A stretch of 64,000 nucleotides of DNA from Ilex aquifolium (lineage: Eukaryota; Streptophyta; Magnoliopsida; Aquifoliales; Aquifoliaceae): contig OX637395.1 in assembly GCA_951799425.1 (NCBI GenBank), positions 12,750,451 to 12,814,450 on the forward strand. The letters run 5' to 3'. Made by a program: the position numbers and the translations under genes. The first letter of the stretch is position 1; each line of letters opens with the position of its first letter. Positions 1-11,104 of this stretch are shown here, in pieces. Below the pieces are notes generated by a model. That model saw only the letters and a list, made by a program, of their open reading frames with translations. It did no database searches and had not been told where the DNA came from.

Positions 1-870
1 CACCGCCACCACCCCCGCTTGGGTTCAAGGATGGGTGCAATCTAAACTTACTTTTGGGTAAAATTTATTTATTAAATTGATTTTTTATTTCTTACTCAAT
101 TTTAATTTTCTTCTCGTTTAAATTTAAATTTTTGCCAATTGGGTTTACATGTTTGTTGTTGTTGTTCAGTAATTGCCGATTACTGATTAGGTGTGAACGG
201 ATTGGAATTCTTTCACCATAGGGTATGATAGACATATCATATGGATTGGTAACTTAGCTTTTTAAAATATTTTTTGAGCATAATTAAATATATTTATCAA
301 GCAAAGAAATTATAATTATGGTGACAAGAAAATTCTTATAGTCCTTAATTCACTTACATTTCTTAAATTTGTAATCTAAAACAATTTCCTTTTCTTTTAT
401 GTGATAGTGGAAGCAAGCAAAAGTTCACATCATCTCCTTCAAGCCATAAGGTATTCAAATTTCTGTTGCCATTGCTAATTGGCCTCGTTGCCATCAAGTG
501 TCAAGCCAAAGGGGAGGATCCATTTGAAGCTCACCCTATAATCATGCGGTGTTTTTGCACAGCCATATCCATCTACTGCCTCGCAATGGGAATAAGAAAT
601 CAAGTTCAGACCCATGACTCGCAAATCTTAGACTATGTTATGCTCGTCTCTGGTACACTTTCATCGGTCTCACTATTATCGATTCTCTTTCCACGCTTCC
701 CTGAACTACTCATTTTGATTGTACCAGCATTTTTGCCAATAATATTAGCGCGAAATAAATTGAAGCAGGGATGTTACTGGCTTTACAACCGAGTAACCAA
801 TGTGGTTACCCATATTCGCGATTGGTTCACCCGACCTAATGCCACAGAGCAGCCAAATCTACCAGTATAG
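1..870 (+). CDS. 3' end of an unidentified membrane-protein gene (partial)
   Basis: Two exons are supported. Exon 1 enters from outside the window and ends at about base 32 at a GT donor (reading PPPPPLGFKDG). The next exon starts at 408 after a pyrimidine-rich stretch ending in AG and runs to the TAG at 868-870. The phases agree: two bases of exon 1 plus one base of exon 2 make a Gly codon, giving about 165 visible residues. The protein has two or three hydrophobic stretches (VFKFLLPLLIGLVAIK; YVMLVSGTLSSVSLLSILF; LLILIVPAFLPIILA) and a basic hydrophilic tail, so it is probably an integral membrane protein. I do not recognise the family. The upstream part of the gene is missing, so the true start is unseen. 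An apparent TTG start at 466 is only an artefact of the open frame. Confidence 0.6.
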
Positions 871-1297
871 TAATCCTGTCTGATTTGAAGAAGTTTAATT
901 AGCATTACCACTCCTGAACTCTGTTACTCGCTAGAGAGATAGATATGTAATTTTATTCTTATCTGTGTTTGTATTGAGCTTCATACATGATACAGCTGGG
1001 GCAACTGGTGAACAAATTCAGTATTAAAGGAAAGTTTGGATGCTTTGTAAAAATTCTCCATTTCAATTGCTGGTGTTGGATTTTGGGCCGTAAACAAACT
1101 GGGTCACCCATGAGTGTGCTAGACCCAAGTAATTAGGAGCAGTCCCAATTGGATTTCACTTTCCTTACTTTGTTTAAAATATATATTGAGATTAATAGGT
1201 AATTATATTTAAAATATAAATTTATTATAATTAAAAATTAAAATGTAAGTAATATGATAAATCGTCAAATTTAAACAATAGCACACTTTGTTTATTA
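871..1297. other. 3' UTR and AT-rich intergenic DNA
   Basis: Follows the stop of the membrane-protein gene. The first 150-200 bases are probably 3' UTR. I see no ORF or repeat of note. Confidence 0.4.
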
Positions 1298-1449
1298 GAG
1301 CATATTCAATCCCGAGTGAAATCCTTATTTAAATTTAAATTTGAGTAAAAATAAGTTAAAAATAATCTCCAATCATTTACTCAAATTTATACTAAATGAA
1401 GAGAGTCAAATTTTTACTCAAATCAAAGTAAATTCAAATTATTTTACGG

Positions 1450-2613
1450 CAGTGGCGGATCCACAGTGGGGGCAGTGGGGGCAGCTGCCCCCACTGGAAT
1501 TTTAAAAAATTTTGGGGTCTAAGTATAATTTTAAAAAATTTAGAATTTATTAAACTTTTGCCCCCACTGAATTTTTTTTAAAAGATTTAAGGGTAGTTAT
1601 GTTATTTTGACAAATATACGAGTCTCACTTGTGAATATCAATGGAAGATGATATCAAAAATTTGGGCATTTAAAGATTAATTAATATGCTGCGAAATAGG
1701 TTAGCCCTCTCATTTGTTTTATGTTTATACATTGAACTAAATTTGGGGTTTGTAGTCCTCTTCTTTGTTTTATGTTTATATGTTAGAATTGAAAATTAGG
1801 GTTTGTAGTCCGCTTTTATGGTTTATTTTTTAAATGTTGAATTGAAATTAGCGCCTGTAGCTCTCTTTCGTATTTTATTTGTTACATGTTGAATTGAAAA
1901 TATGAAATTGGGGCTTGTAATCATCTCTTATGTTTTATTTTTTATGTATTGAATTGAAACTAGGATTTGTAGTCCTGTATTTATTTTTCTATGTTGAAAT
2001 AAAATTGGGGCTTGTCCTCTTCTATGATTTATTTTTTTATATATTTAATTGATATTTGAGTTTGTAGTCCTCTCTAGTGTTTTATTTTTATATGTTGAAT
2101 TGGAATTCAAACTTGTAGTCGTCTCATTTGTTTTATTTTTATTTGTAGAATTTGAATTGAGACTTGTAGTCCTCCATTATAATTAGACTAAATTATTTTG
2201 ATTTCGTAGTTTGAATAGTTTTATTGTGATAAGTTAAGTACTTCATATACCTAAGTTTAGTTTACTAGAATAATTATAGTTTAAGTTAGTTTCGATTGTT
2301 TGTTAAAATTTAATGATGAATATTAAGTTTGTGATTGAACAAATTAATTTTTGAATTAGTTATGAAATTTTTTCTTAAAATTTAATATATGATTGAGCCC
2401 AATTTTGCGGTTCAAAATTTTTTTGTTAGGTCTTATAGATAAATCTATAATGAGTTTTTTTTGTTGGCTCATTTTGTATATCGCTCATGTATATGAATTG
2501 TGTCTTTAATTGGTGTTTTATTAATAAAATTATACTTTTGTGAATATTTTAAATTTTAATATTAATATAGTTTAGGTTGCCCCCACTGGAGAAGATGTCA
2601 GGCTCCGCCCCTG
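1450..2613. mobile_element. Non-autonomous hAT-type transposon
   Basis: Perfect 8-bp target duplication TTTTACGG at 1442-1449 and 2614-2621. Terminal inverted repeats CAGTGGCGGATCC and CAGGGGCGGAGCC (read inward from the right end) match at 11 of 13 positions. An 8-bp duplication and CAGNGGCGGANCC ends are typical of the hAT superfamily. The left end has a GC-rich palindrome (GGGGGCAGCTGCCCCC) and the right end has a related GCCCCCACTGG, both next to the termini. At 1164 bp with no transposase reading frame it depends on an outside transposase. Its middle is a degenerate tandem array (separate entry). Confidence 0.85.
1702..2176. repeat. Degenerate ~57-bp tandem array inside the hAT element
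   Basis: About eight units share the pattern 'ttgaattgaaattggggtttgtagtcctctc..tgttttatttttatatg'. Units drift in sequence and length. The core 'ttgtagtcctct' or a variant recurs roughly every 50-65 bases. Confidence 0.7.
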
Positions 2614-2705
2614 TTTTACGGTAATTAAATTTGAGTTCGCTCTCATTTAAATTTGAATTTATACACTTTTAAATTTGTATCAAATCAAAATTTTTACTTA
2701 AATAT

Positions 2706-3279
2706 GCATAAGTGAGTTGGCCCATTGCAAACACTACTTTGCCCAAACAAATATGCATAAAAGAGTTGAACAACTAAACAGAAAATCATTACACAAAATC
2801 TAAAAAACTCTTATACCGTTTGTACATTGTCTAGTTGCTTCTCAACCAAGATTAAACCTTCGGCATCGTTTAATAACAATTTTTTCCATTGTCACATAAA
2901 ATCATCCAATAACAAATCAAATGAAAAATTTATCTACATAGCATGTTTCGCAGCAATTTCTCCCCATTTGTACGTTGACTCTTGTAATAGCCAAACCATC
3001 TCATTGATTATATTGGACGAACACACCATTCTCACATTTAAATCTAGTTCTTCAAAATCCAAACATTTGATCTTTATGAGCCTTTCCCTACCACACTGTA
3101 CTTTCTATGTATTTGTTAAATTTCCGATTCATATATTCTTCTAAAAATCAAAACAGTTCATGTTCAGCTAACATTCCTCGTTATGTATAACATGGATCAA
3201 TTTCAAGCAACATAACAGATTAAAACAGAGAAACTTAGTTGTAAACATATACTTGTGAGCCTGAGTAACTCGAGTAGGC
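2706..3279. other. AT-rich sequence, no gene recognised
   Basis: Short open frames exist on both strands (for example 2827-3144, +), but none has a recognisable domain or a credible start. The minus strand reads protein-like stretches broken by stops, so an old degraded exon or element cannot be excluded. Confidence 0.3.
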
Positions 3280-3730
3280 TCATTAGTCTAGGGTAGACCT
3301 TGCTTCATGCCCTTAGGCTTCTTCGATTTCTTTTTGGCTCCTTGACTTGTGAGATGAACTGAATGATGTCCCAATTGTTTAAGCCTTGTCTCCTCTTGAA
3401 CAAGCATTTTAGACAGTTCATTCACATTACACTTGTCCTTAATAGTGTTATTGTGAATCTAGAAAGGATCATACTGAGGAGGCAAAGAGTTTAGAATAAA
3501 ATGCGTAAGAAAAAAATCATCCCAACAGCATTCAATTTAGCAGCTATATTTGTCATCTCAATGACATGATCATGCATCGCACGTGTTTCATCAAATTTCA
3601 TGGTGGTAAGATCAGCCATTAATATCCCCGCAAGAGACTTCTCAGCAGTTTTGAAAACGATCTTCCACAACTTTGAGAAATTCCATAGCACTATCTTTTT
3701 TTGTGGAAGAGTTGACTTCATTAAAAAAAC
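3280..3730 (-). pseudogene. Ty1/copia gag (UBN2-type) fragment
   Basis: Minus-strand reading contains LTTMKFDETRAMHDHVIEMT and IAAKLNAVGM, followed downstream by 'KDKCNVNELSKMLVQEETR'-like sequence and a lysine-rich tail. This is the helical core of plant copia gag (UBN2/gag_pre families). The frame is broken by stops and only the middle of gag survives. No LTR is attached. It lies beside gypsy and LINE scraps in the same orientation. Confidence 0.65.
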
Positions 3731-3820
3731 GTAAGGTTAATTACACACCACTATAAGGATGTCAGATGAAGTCTCAGTATGTTTTTCTCGAATTAAATTG
3801 GCAAGGAATTTCAAACTACT

Positions 3821-4075
3821 TCATGCTACAGTTTTAAGACAATGGCTACCCATCATAGGGAACGGACGTGGAAAATGATGCTCACTTACGAAATGGAACT
3901 CTACATCTCCCGAGGTATGGAACATGATTCTCTTATGATAACAGTCCATGATAGTGTGATAGGAGGACAATAAGTCTTTTCCGAAAATTATGTTATATTT
4001 GATTATCTCTAAGGCAACTAAGTTCACAATCAACTCATGGTCCTCAATTCGGATCACACAATTCTTGCATATAAC
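3821..4075 (-). pseudogene. Ty3/gypsy aspartic protease C-terminal fragment
   Basis: Reads IIFGKDLLSSYHTIMDCYHK followed by RIMFHTSGDVEFHF, matching the 'ILGMDWLSxYHAxIDCxxKxVxF' segment at the end of gypsy retropepsins. The catalytic D[ST]G part and the following RT are absent, so this is a short remnant. Confidence 0.6.
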
Positions 4076-4269
4076 TTAGCGTCTCTAACTATCTTTTTAA
4101 CTTCTTGGTTAGCTAATTTATATCTTTGGACGCTCTCGTTATTTCTATTATTTTGCCATCTATTAAAAGATTATTTCTTTACTTTAACTATATCTTGTAC
4201 GTCGTCATTCTATCACCAAGTTTCTTTTCCCCACAAGTCCTCTACACTTTGACCCACCAATAATCTCTT

Positions 4270-5165
4270 TCGAAATTTTTCTAATGCATTTCTTCATCGT
4301 TAGTCTCATCCTCTAGGTTCCATATGGCCTCCTTAAACATTCTACTCCTCAATAGTACTAGTTTGTCATTGTTTAGATTCCACCATATCATTCTTGTTTT
4401 TCTAATGCTTCTCCTTACTCTATTTTTTCTTTTAATATATAAATCTAAGATTGTTAGCCTATGTTGAGATGTTAAACTCTCCCCCGGTATAACTTTACAA
4501 TCTTTACATGCCAGGCGGTTCGTTCTTCTACTTAATAAATAGTCTACTTGGCTTTTGTTTGGTCCGTTTTTAAAGGTTATTAAATGTTCTTCTTGTTTTC
4601 TAAACAAGGTGTTTGCCACTAAAGGTTATATGTCATTGAAAACTCTAAAATACTCTCTCCGGCTTCATTTTGATCACCATATCCGTAACCACCATACACC
4701 CTTTCATATTGTGTCCTATCTTTTTCTACATGTCTATTGAAATCTCCACCTATGATTATCTTATCTCCTATAGGTATATGTTGAACTAATTCATCCATTT
4801 GCACCCAAAATTACTTTTTAATATGTTCATCTAACCCTAGTTGGGGTGCATAAGCGCTAATCACGTTAATTATATTCTCTTTGACTACAAGTTGGATATA
4901 TATAATATATCTCCTTTCTTTGCAACTGCTACTACGCTATCTTTTCAGCCTTTATCTACCACTATTCCTACGTCATTTCTTCGTCTATCTTTTCCTGTAT
5001 AATAAATCTTAAATCATATATTTTCTATCTCCTTTGCCTTCTCATATACCCACTTAGTTTCTTGTAAGCACGTTATACTAATTTTTCTCCTGCTCATAGT
5101 GTCTATTAATTCCATTATTTTGCTGGTGAGTATACCTATGTTCCATGTTGCTAATTTAAGTCTAT
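4270..5165 (-). pseudogene. RTE-type LINE endonuclease fragment
   Basis: In minus-strand order: ATWNIG-like start near 5160, CLQETKW, a 'YAPQLGLDE' segment, then IIIGGDFNRHVEKDRTQYER (4650-4750), GGYGYGDQNEAGESIL, and further on HLITFKNGPNKSQVDYLLSR with CKVIPGESLTSQHRLTILD. This is the apurinic-like endonuclease domain of RTE LINEs, spanning most of the domain. Several stops and a frameshift near 4619 split it into two open pieces (4619-4804 and 4281-4619). The reverse transcriptase that should follow is missing, so the copy is truncated and dead. Confidence 0.75.
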
Positions 5166-5990
5166 CATTGTGGACTAACCTTGGATAGCTAATAGAAATA
5201 TGAATTTTGTTTGATGAATCTTTTGAGTTGCATGATCATATCACACACATATGAGTTTTGGATGCTAACATGATTGTGAATATTCTTGCATAGCCTTTAA
5301 GTCTGTAGTAGAGCTCTGTGTGGATTAGTTTGAGTAGATGTGGTGTGTCTCTGGTTTTATTTGGTGATTAGGGAATAATAACTTAATTTCCGAATAGACA
5401 AATTGAAGTTTGTGGGTACCTTATCTAGAAACCTTCACAAGACAACACTCGTCCACCAGGAGTAACCTAGGAATTTAAAGGTTTAGTGCATAGGCTAAAT
5501 GCATTTGTGTTGCCTATGAAAGTGGTTTTATATTTCTAATTTTTCATTTAATTTTCATATATTATTTGATTGTTTATTATACTTTAAATTCATGTGCATT
5601 ATACTTTTTATTTTTTTATCATAAATTGAATTTGCATATACTTTAGAATTCTTGGCATTATGGAAGGTGATTAAAGACTCTAGTGGGTACATTTTGAGTC
5701 TTAGGATCTAGGGATTTAGTTTTGTTTTAATTTTGAAAGAAAAAAAGAAGAAAAAAATCAGAAAAACTTTTGAAATTCTGTACTGAGCTACCGGTAGGTC
5801 GAATCTTGCTTCCTACCGGTAGAACTCTGTACTGTCCGAAAAAAAATAAAAAGAGTGGTACCGGTTAAAACATTTCATTCTTTCGAAACCCTTAAGACCC
5901 ACTTCTCTCAAACCCCTCTATAGGTTCCGGAAAACCCTAGGAAAGCCTCCCAATCTCTCAAATCTCTCCAATCCTCCTTTGATTTGTGGT
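5166..5990. other. Non-coding stretch, probably retroelement-derived
   Basis: No gene recognised. Near 5785-5825 the 10-mer 'ctaccggtag' occurs twice on either side of a short spacer. Confidence 0.25.
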
Positions 5991-6878
5991 TCTAAGTCTT
6001 GATTTTCGGTAATGGCACAGAGAAAGGTTCCGAATTCAAGCTTCCCTAATGAAGTTTCTTGGGCTACTCTACTCTTCGCCTGGGTTCTCTTCGCTTCCAT
6101 GACTTCAATGGTGGTGGCAGGTATGGCGAGAACCATGGGTATCCAATCCCAAGCTAAGGGCAAGGATTCGGCTACGGCCAAAGGGAAGAAGCCAATGAAT
6201 GTCTTTGATTCTGAGGGAGAGGATGAGCTTCTTGTGCCCAATAAAAGGAAGAAATTTGGGTACAAGAAGACGATTCATAAGAGGGGATGATGTACGAGAG
6301 GATGGTCGATGCAGAGAGCTTAGGAAAAATATCGCGGTTCAAGCCATTGTTGACTATGGGCTCACATTTTTCTTTAAGCCGATTGAGGGGTATATTTTAT
6401 CTCTTTGCCATGAGTTTATACGAGTTTGAGCGTTGTTGATGTGGATTTGATGATATTGAGGATGATGGTTTGCAGGAAGGTGATAGAGGTCACCCCGGTG
6501 AAGATAGCAACATACCTGGACTATAAGAGGCTTGAGCAATCTGAGATCAACTACTCCCATGGAGAGTTTGCAACCAAAGACCCTTCTGATTATGCCAAGG
6601 AGATGTATGAGATGCCTGAGGATCTACAATGTCTACCCCAAGGGTTCGGAAAAGAAGCCAGGGATGCCAAAGATTGTGCTCTTGCATGAGTTTATGGCAG
6701 GGTCTAGGATCGACATTGTTTTGATGATTTGGAGATTATTTAGAGACTACTGCACGACTAGGAGACTGAAGGGGAAAATTCCCTTTGGTAGTATGATTAC
6801 CAAGCTCTACCAGAAAGCTGGGGTGAAGAAGCTGGCATCCGATATCCTTCGACCTCCAGAGTTGGGCCCAATTAGTAG
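5990..6878 (+). pseudogene. Degenerate 'putative plant transposon protein' ORF
   Basis: Begins at ATG 6012 (MAQRKVPNSSFPNE..., then GKGKKPMNVFDSEGEDELL, an acidic and basic N-terminus). It continues through at least two frameshifts into KIATYLDYKRLEQSEINYSH, MAGSRIDIVLMIWRLF and GKIPFGSMITKLYQKAGV. The last blocks match the general layout of the plant transposon-protein domain found in retroelement-linked ORFs (a helical 'IDVGxxI' block followed by 'FPxLITxLCxxAGV'). The family call rests on pattern only. The 3' end is cut by the copia LTR at 6879, so the copia element landed in it or beside it. Confidence 0.45.
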
Positions 6879-7066
6879 TGTAGGGGATGATAGAATGATG
6901 AAGAAGAAGAAGAACAGAGGATTTGATTCAACTAAACTTCACATCTTTTCCTCATTAATGATTAGAGTATTTATACACTAGCTTTACATACATTTGCTCA
7001 ATGTGAGCTATAACTAATCTCCCTACTAAATTTAGTTACAAAGTATCACTAGTGGAATTAGTTACA
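6879..7066 (-). repeat. 3' LTR of the copia element
   Basis: A 188-bp block with canonical ends: on the minus strand TGTAAC...CCTACA. It contains a TATAAATA box (minus strand, near 6972) about 95 bases from its downstream end. It directly follows the RNase H coding end, as expected for a 3' LTR. The partner LTR was not found, so the boundaries rest on TG/CA ends alone. Confidence 0.5.
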
Positions 7067-7083
7067 GATGTTGAACTAGATGA

Positions 7084-8620
7084 TTAAGCAACTGACTCTA
7101 CTGAGCTATGATCATATGTTGTAGGTGTGCATAAGTTGGACAGTGGAGAACCTTTAGAATCTATACTGTTAACAGGCTCCCTCAAACTAATGGGTGATGA
7201 AGCCATAAGTTTGGATGCAAGACAGAGGAATTTGTCAATGGGAAGTCCCTTTGTGAAAATATCTGCTAGCTGATGTCGTGAATGAATATATTTAATACAG
7301 CTAATGCTTGGTGACTTGATCTCAAACATAACGATAATTAACCTCTATATGTTTAGTTCTTGCATGCAAAACATGATTGGAGGCTATGCCTATAGCATGA
7401 CATTATCACACCAGATGACAAGAATGGACTCCAGATAGAAATGAAGATCATGAAATAAGGTTCTGAACCATGTTAGTTCAGCTGCAGTGGTGGCTATTGA
7501 CCTATATTCTGCTTCTGTTGAAGATCTGGACACTGTGGTCTGTTTCTTTGCTCCCCAGTGAACAGGATTTGAACTTAGAAATATTAGAAATTTAGTTGTG
7601 AATCTCCTATCAGATGGATCACCTGCCCAGTCTACATCAGCAAATGTAGTTAAGGCAACTAATTTGGATCTTGAATAATGCATACCACAGTGAGGTATGC
7701 CCTTGAGATACCTAAGAATCCTTTTCACAGCTGACTAATGGACTGAGGTTGCAAAATGCATAAATTGACACACTGTATTTACAGCAAATGAGATGTCTGG
7801 TCTGGTAAATGTCAAATAATGTACGGCTCCCACAACGCTTTTGTAAGGTGATGGATCTGAAAGTGGAGTACCATCTGTCTTGGACAACCTTGTTGCAGTA
7901 CAAGGTGTAGAACAAGGCTTACAAGGAGACATGTTTGCTTTGGTTAGAAGATTTGAAAGATATTTTGTTTGAGAAAGAAAAAGATCATAAGGAGTTCAGG
8001 AAACATGAATTCTTAGGAAATAGGACAGTGGTCCTAAGTCTTTCATATCAAACACAATGTGATCATTAATAAGAGAGGTAAGAAATGATGGATTAATACC
8101 AGTTGTGATGATGTCATCCACATATAAGAGAAGGTATGTAATTGAAGAACTAGATTTCCTGATAAACAAAGAGGGATCAACTATAAAAGGAATAAAATCA
8201 TAGTTCTAAATATGGGTTGTAAAGCTTTTAAACCAAGCTCTAGAAGCTTGTTTTAATCCATAAATGGATTTGTTCAAGCTGCATACATGATTTCAATAGG
8301 CTGGATCATGAAAACCAGGAAGTTGTTGCATGTGTACCTCTTCTTGAAGAATGCCATGAAGAAAGGCATTTTTAACATCAAGTTGCCTTAAAGACCAATT
8401 GTACTGAGTAGCCAAAGAAAGGATAGTCTTGACTGTAGCATGCTTAACAACAGGACTAAAAGTTTCAGCAAAATCCAAGCTAGCTTGTTGATGATAGCCC
8501 TTAGCCACTAATCTGACCTTATATCTAGCAATGGTCCCATCAGGATTGTGTTTAATCTTGTAAACCCATTTACACCCAATGATGTTTTTATGTGAAGGGG
8601 GAGGAATTAAATTCCAAGTC
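7084..8620 (-). pseudogene. Copia reverse transcriptase and RNase H
   Basis: RT is seen as [20 protein letters not shown] and [19 protein letters not shown] (8293-8508), the typical copia RT N-terminal half. The YVDD core lies in a broken stretch (8100-8200). RNase H follows: MKRILRYLKGIPHCGMHYSR, FADVDWAGDPSDRRFTTKF, RSSTEAEYRSIATTAAELTW, then HSRHQLADIFTKGLP before the LTR. Catalytic D (DVDWAG), E (STEAEY) and the ADIFTK tail are preserved, but stops and frameshifts at about 7330, 7730 and 7930 kill the frame. Confidence 0.8.
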
Positions 8621-9940
8621 TATTGCTGCTGAAGAGCAGAGAACTCATCTTTCATAGCTTCACACCACACATGATATTTAGAGGTTGTTGTATAAGAGGT
8701 GGGTTCAACACAGGTAGTAGGAATAGTACTAAGGTAGACCTTTGGTTTGGATATACCAGACTTAGATCTAGTTTGCATAGGATGGTTATTTGGTAAAGAA
8801 CCCATCAAAGAAGGTGGTGCAAGAAAATTTGCTGAACAAGGAACTGAAGAAACTACTATAGAAGGAACAAAAGAAGGATGAAAGAAGGATTCAGTTGAAT
8901 CAGGAGTAGGATGACTAGAAGAAGATGGTAATGAAGAAGAAGGTAAAGAAACTAGAATTGACAATGGAACAAGGAAAGAAGAATTAGGTGTAGAGTGAAG
9001 ATCAAGAAGTTTAGGGGATGAAAGAGAAAGTGAAGCAAAAGGAAAAGAAGACTCATCAAAAATTACATGTCTGGAAACATGAAATTTGCTGGTATGAAGA
9101 TTAAAACAAATATAGCCTTCATAATCCTGAGCATAGCCTAGAAAAATACATTCAGTTGTTTAAGGTTGAAGCTTGGTACTGTTAAGATGCTTCAAATAAG
9201 GAAAGCAGGCACATCCAAAGACCTTGAGATCACTATAGTTGGGAAGAGTATTAAAAAGCAATTCATAAGGTGATTTAGAAGAAGTGATAAGACTTGGCAG
9301 TCTATTAATAAGAAAAATAGATGTTGCAAAAGCATGATACCAAAAGACAGGTGGTATAGAATCCCTTAACATGAGAGTTAAGACAGTCTCTACCACATGT
9401 CTATATGTTTTCTTTCTACAATCCCATTCTGTTGGGGTGTGCAGGGGCAAGCTTTCAAGTGCTGAATGCCAGATTTAGAGAGAAATTCTTTGAGTTGATT
9501 ACTACATTAGAGAGAAATTCTTTGAGTTGGTTACTGCAAACCTCACCTCCTCCATCAGAATGGAACTTTTTGATTTTAGAAATAAGCAGATTCTCAACAT
9601 ACTGCTTACAATGAATAAATGTAGAGTAAACATCAGACTTATGTACAAGAGGATTTAACCCAGTAAATTTGGTTTTATTGTCAATGAAAGAAACATAGTA
9701 ATGGTACCCATGAAAACACTTCTCAGGAGAATGCCCCTATACATTACTATGAACCATTTCTAAGGGATACACAAAAACTGATGTAGAAGGAGAGAAAGGA
9801 AGTCTAAACATCTTACCATACAAACAGTATTTACAAATGCAAGGATTTGAAGTAGAAAATTTAGACAAAGAAGAAATTTGAGAAGTTGAAAGCAGCTTTT
9901 GAATAATAGGATTGGAGGGATGACCCAATCTATCATGCCA
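8620..9940 (-). pseudogene. Copia GAG-pre-integrase and integrase
   Basis: The GAG-pre-integrase zinc region reads MGHPSNPIIQKLL ... CICKYCLYGKMFRLPF (9737-9928), with the H-H-C-C pattern partly visible. Integrase core pieces follow: HTPTEWDCRKKTYRHVVETV (the 'PQQNGxxERKHRH' block with catalytic E changed or frame-broken), FWYHAFATSIFLINRLPS and LKVFGCACFPYLKHLN (9160-9450). The serine/proline-rich linker 8620-8964 ends in a KSGISKPKVY block and a 'WCEAMKDEFSALQQQ' block, which lead into RT. Confidence 0.75.
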
Positions 9941-10239
9941 TGTATGTTGTCATACTTTGGTACCTAGATTAGCCATCAAAGAAGAGGATGGAACATATCT
10001 TATGGGATACAATCCATTTTCATTCTGTCCTTGGTAAAGGATTGTCCCCGAAGATTTGTCCTGAATTTGAAAAGAAGAAGAGTCAAAAATAAAACGACAG
10101 TTATTATCCAACAAAACTGCTTTATGGAAAGAAGATTGGAAGAAAGATTAGGAACATGAAGTTCATTGTTCAGTAAGAATGAACGAGAATTGGTGTTTAG
10201 AGATGCTTGACCTGTGTGTGAAATTGGTAGAGTTTGTCC

Positions 10240-10520
10240 ATTTAATACGAAAATTTAAATCTAATACTACATTATCTCCAAATCAAACTCACACTCATAT
10301 TTCTTTTATAAACTAAAAATTAACTTAATAAAATATAAATCTCTTTTTGTATAAGAATTATGTCGATGCTTGAAAAAAGTGACAAAAATCTGACATTTTA
10401 TTCTTATAATATTAATTAACCTTGTTAATCATGTCAATTTTATATTATTCGTATTAGACACTGACTCACCTCATTTATTATTCGTGTTAACAGATCGTGT
10501 CATTTACAGATTCGTATTGA
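10240..10520. other. AT-rich intergenic DNA
   Basis: No gene or element recognised. Confidence 0.3.
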
Positions 10521-10529
10521 AAAATAGTC

Positions 10530-10793
10530 GGATTTGGATCCCCTCCATTACCTCTTCCCTCTAATTCCCATCAATACAGTATTAAATGAGTAACATGTGT
10601 AAAATTTTAAGTTTCAATTGATAAGATGTTTCTTCATTCATTTTGTTGTTGGTGAAGTGTTAACCATTATTCAAGAATTTTCTCACAAGAAAAAAATCTT
10701 GTCCATTAAAATTTAAAATTTTACACATGTTACTCATCTAGGATTGTATTGAAGGGAATTGAAGAGAAAAGATAGTGGAGGAGATCTAAATCC
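10530..10793. mobile_element. MULE-type MITE with 9-bp target duplication
   Basis: The 264-bp element is flanked by perfect 9-bp repeats AAAATAGTC (10521-10529 and 10794-10802). It is a near-complete foldback: the left arm starts GGATTTGGATCCCCTCC and the right arm ends GGAGGAGATCTAAATCC. The arms extend about 80 bp to 'acatgtgtaaaattttaa' and its complement. A 9-bp duplication is diagnostic for Mutator-like elements. No coding capacity. Confidence 0.85.
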
Positions 10794-11104
10794 AAAATAG
10801 TCAACTCTAACCTATTAATTTTATATCAATTTTAAGTCACACGTGTCGTGTCAAAAATTACCACTCTTACGCACGGACACATTTTTGTTGACCAAAGGTA
10901 AATAAGTCATTTTTAATTAGAATCTCTGATTCCGTATCATTTTAAAAATGTCAAGGACATTCATATTGTTTGCACAAGTCCGAAAATCAAAGTACAACCT
11001 TTAGATCGATTCTATTTCCTTCTTTTCAGTCTTTTGGCCTTTGTTTTTTCACCAAGAACGAGTAAATCTCGTTATTGAAAATTAATGACTCGTTATTGAA
11101 AATC

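Larger units (their letters stand above)
1298..2705. mobile_element. Tourist-like MITE interrupted by a hAT element
   Basis: Starts with GAGCATATTCAATCCCGAG directly after TTA (1295-1297). The body alternates 'tttaaatttgagtaaaaa' and its complement, as in the intact MITE at 23534-23875. The same pattern resumes after the hAT element at 2622. The right terminal repeat is not clear, so the end at about 2705 is approximate. Confidence 0.4.
6879..10235 (-). mobile_element. Degraded Ty1/copia retrotransposon, 5' end missing
   Basis: Minus-strand order from high to low coordinates is GAG-pre-integrase, integrase, linker, reverse transcriptase, RNase H, 3' LTR. That order (integrase before RT) defines Ty1/copia. 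Many stops and frameshifts break pol. No 5' LTR or gag is recognised before AT-rich sequence resumes at about 10240, so the element is truncated. Confidence 0.8.

Noticed and set aside
2827..3144. 105-codon plus-strand ORF
   Set aside because: No ATG-type start (TTG), AT-rich, no domain; likely chance.
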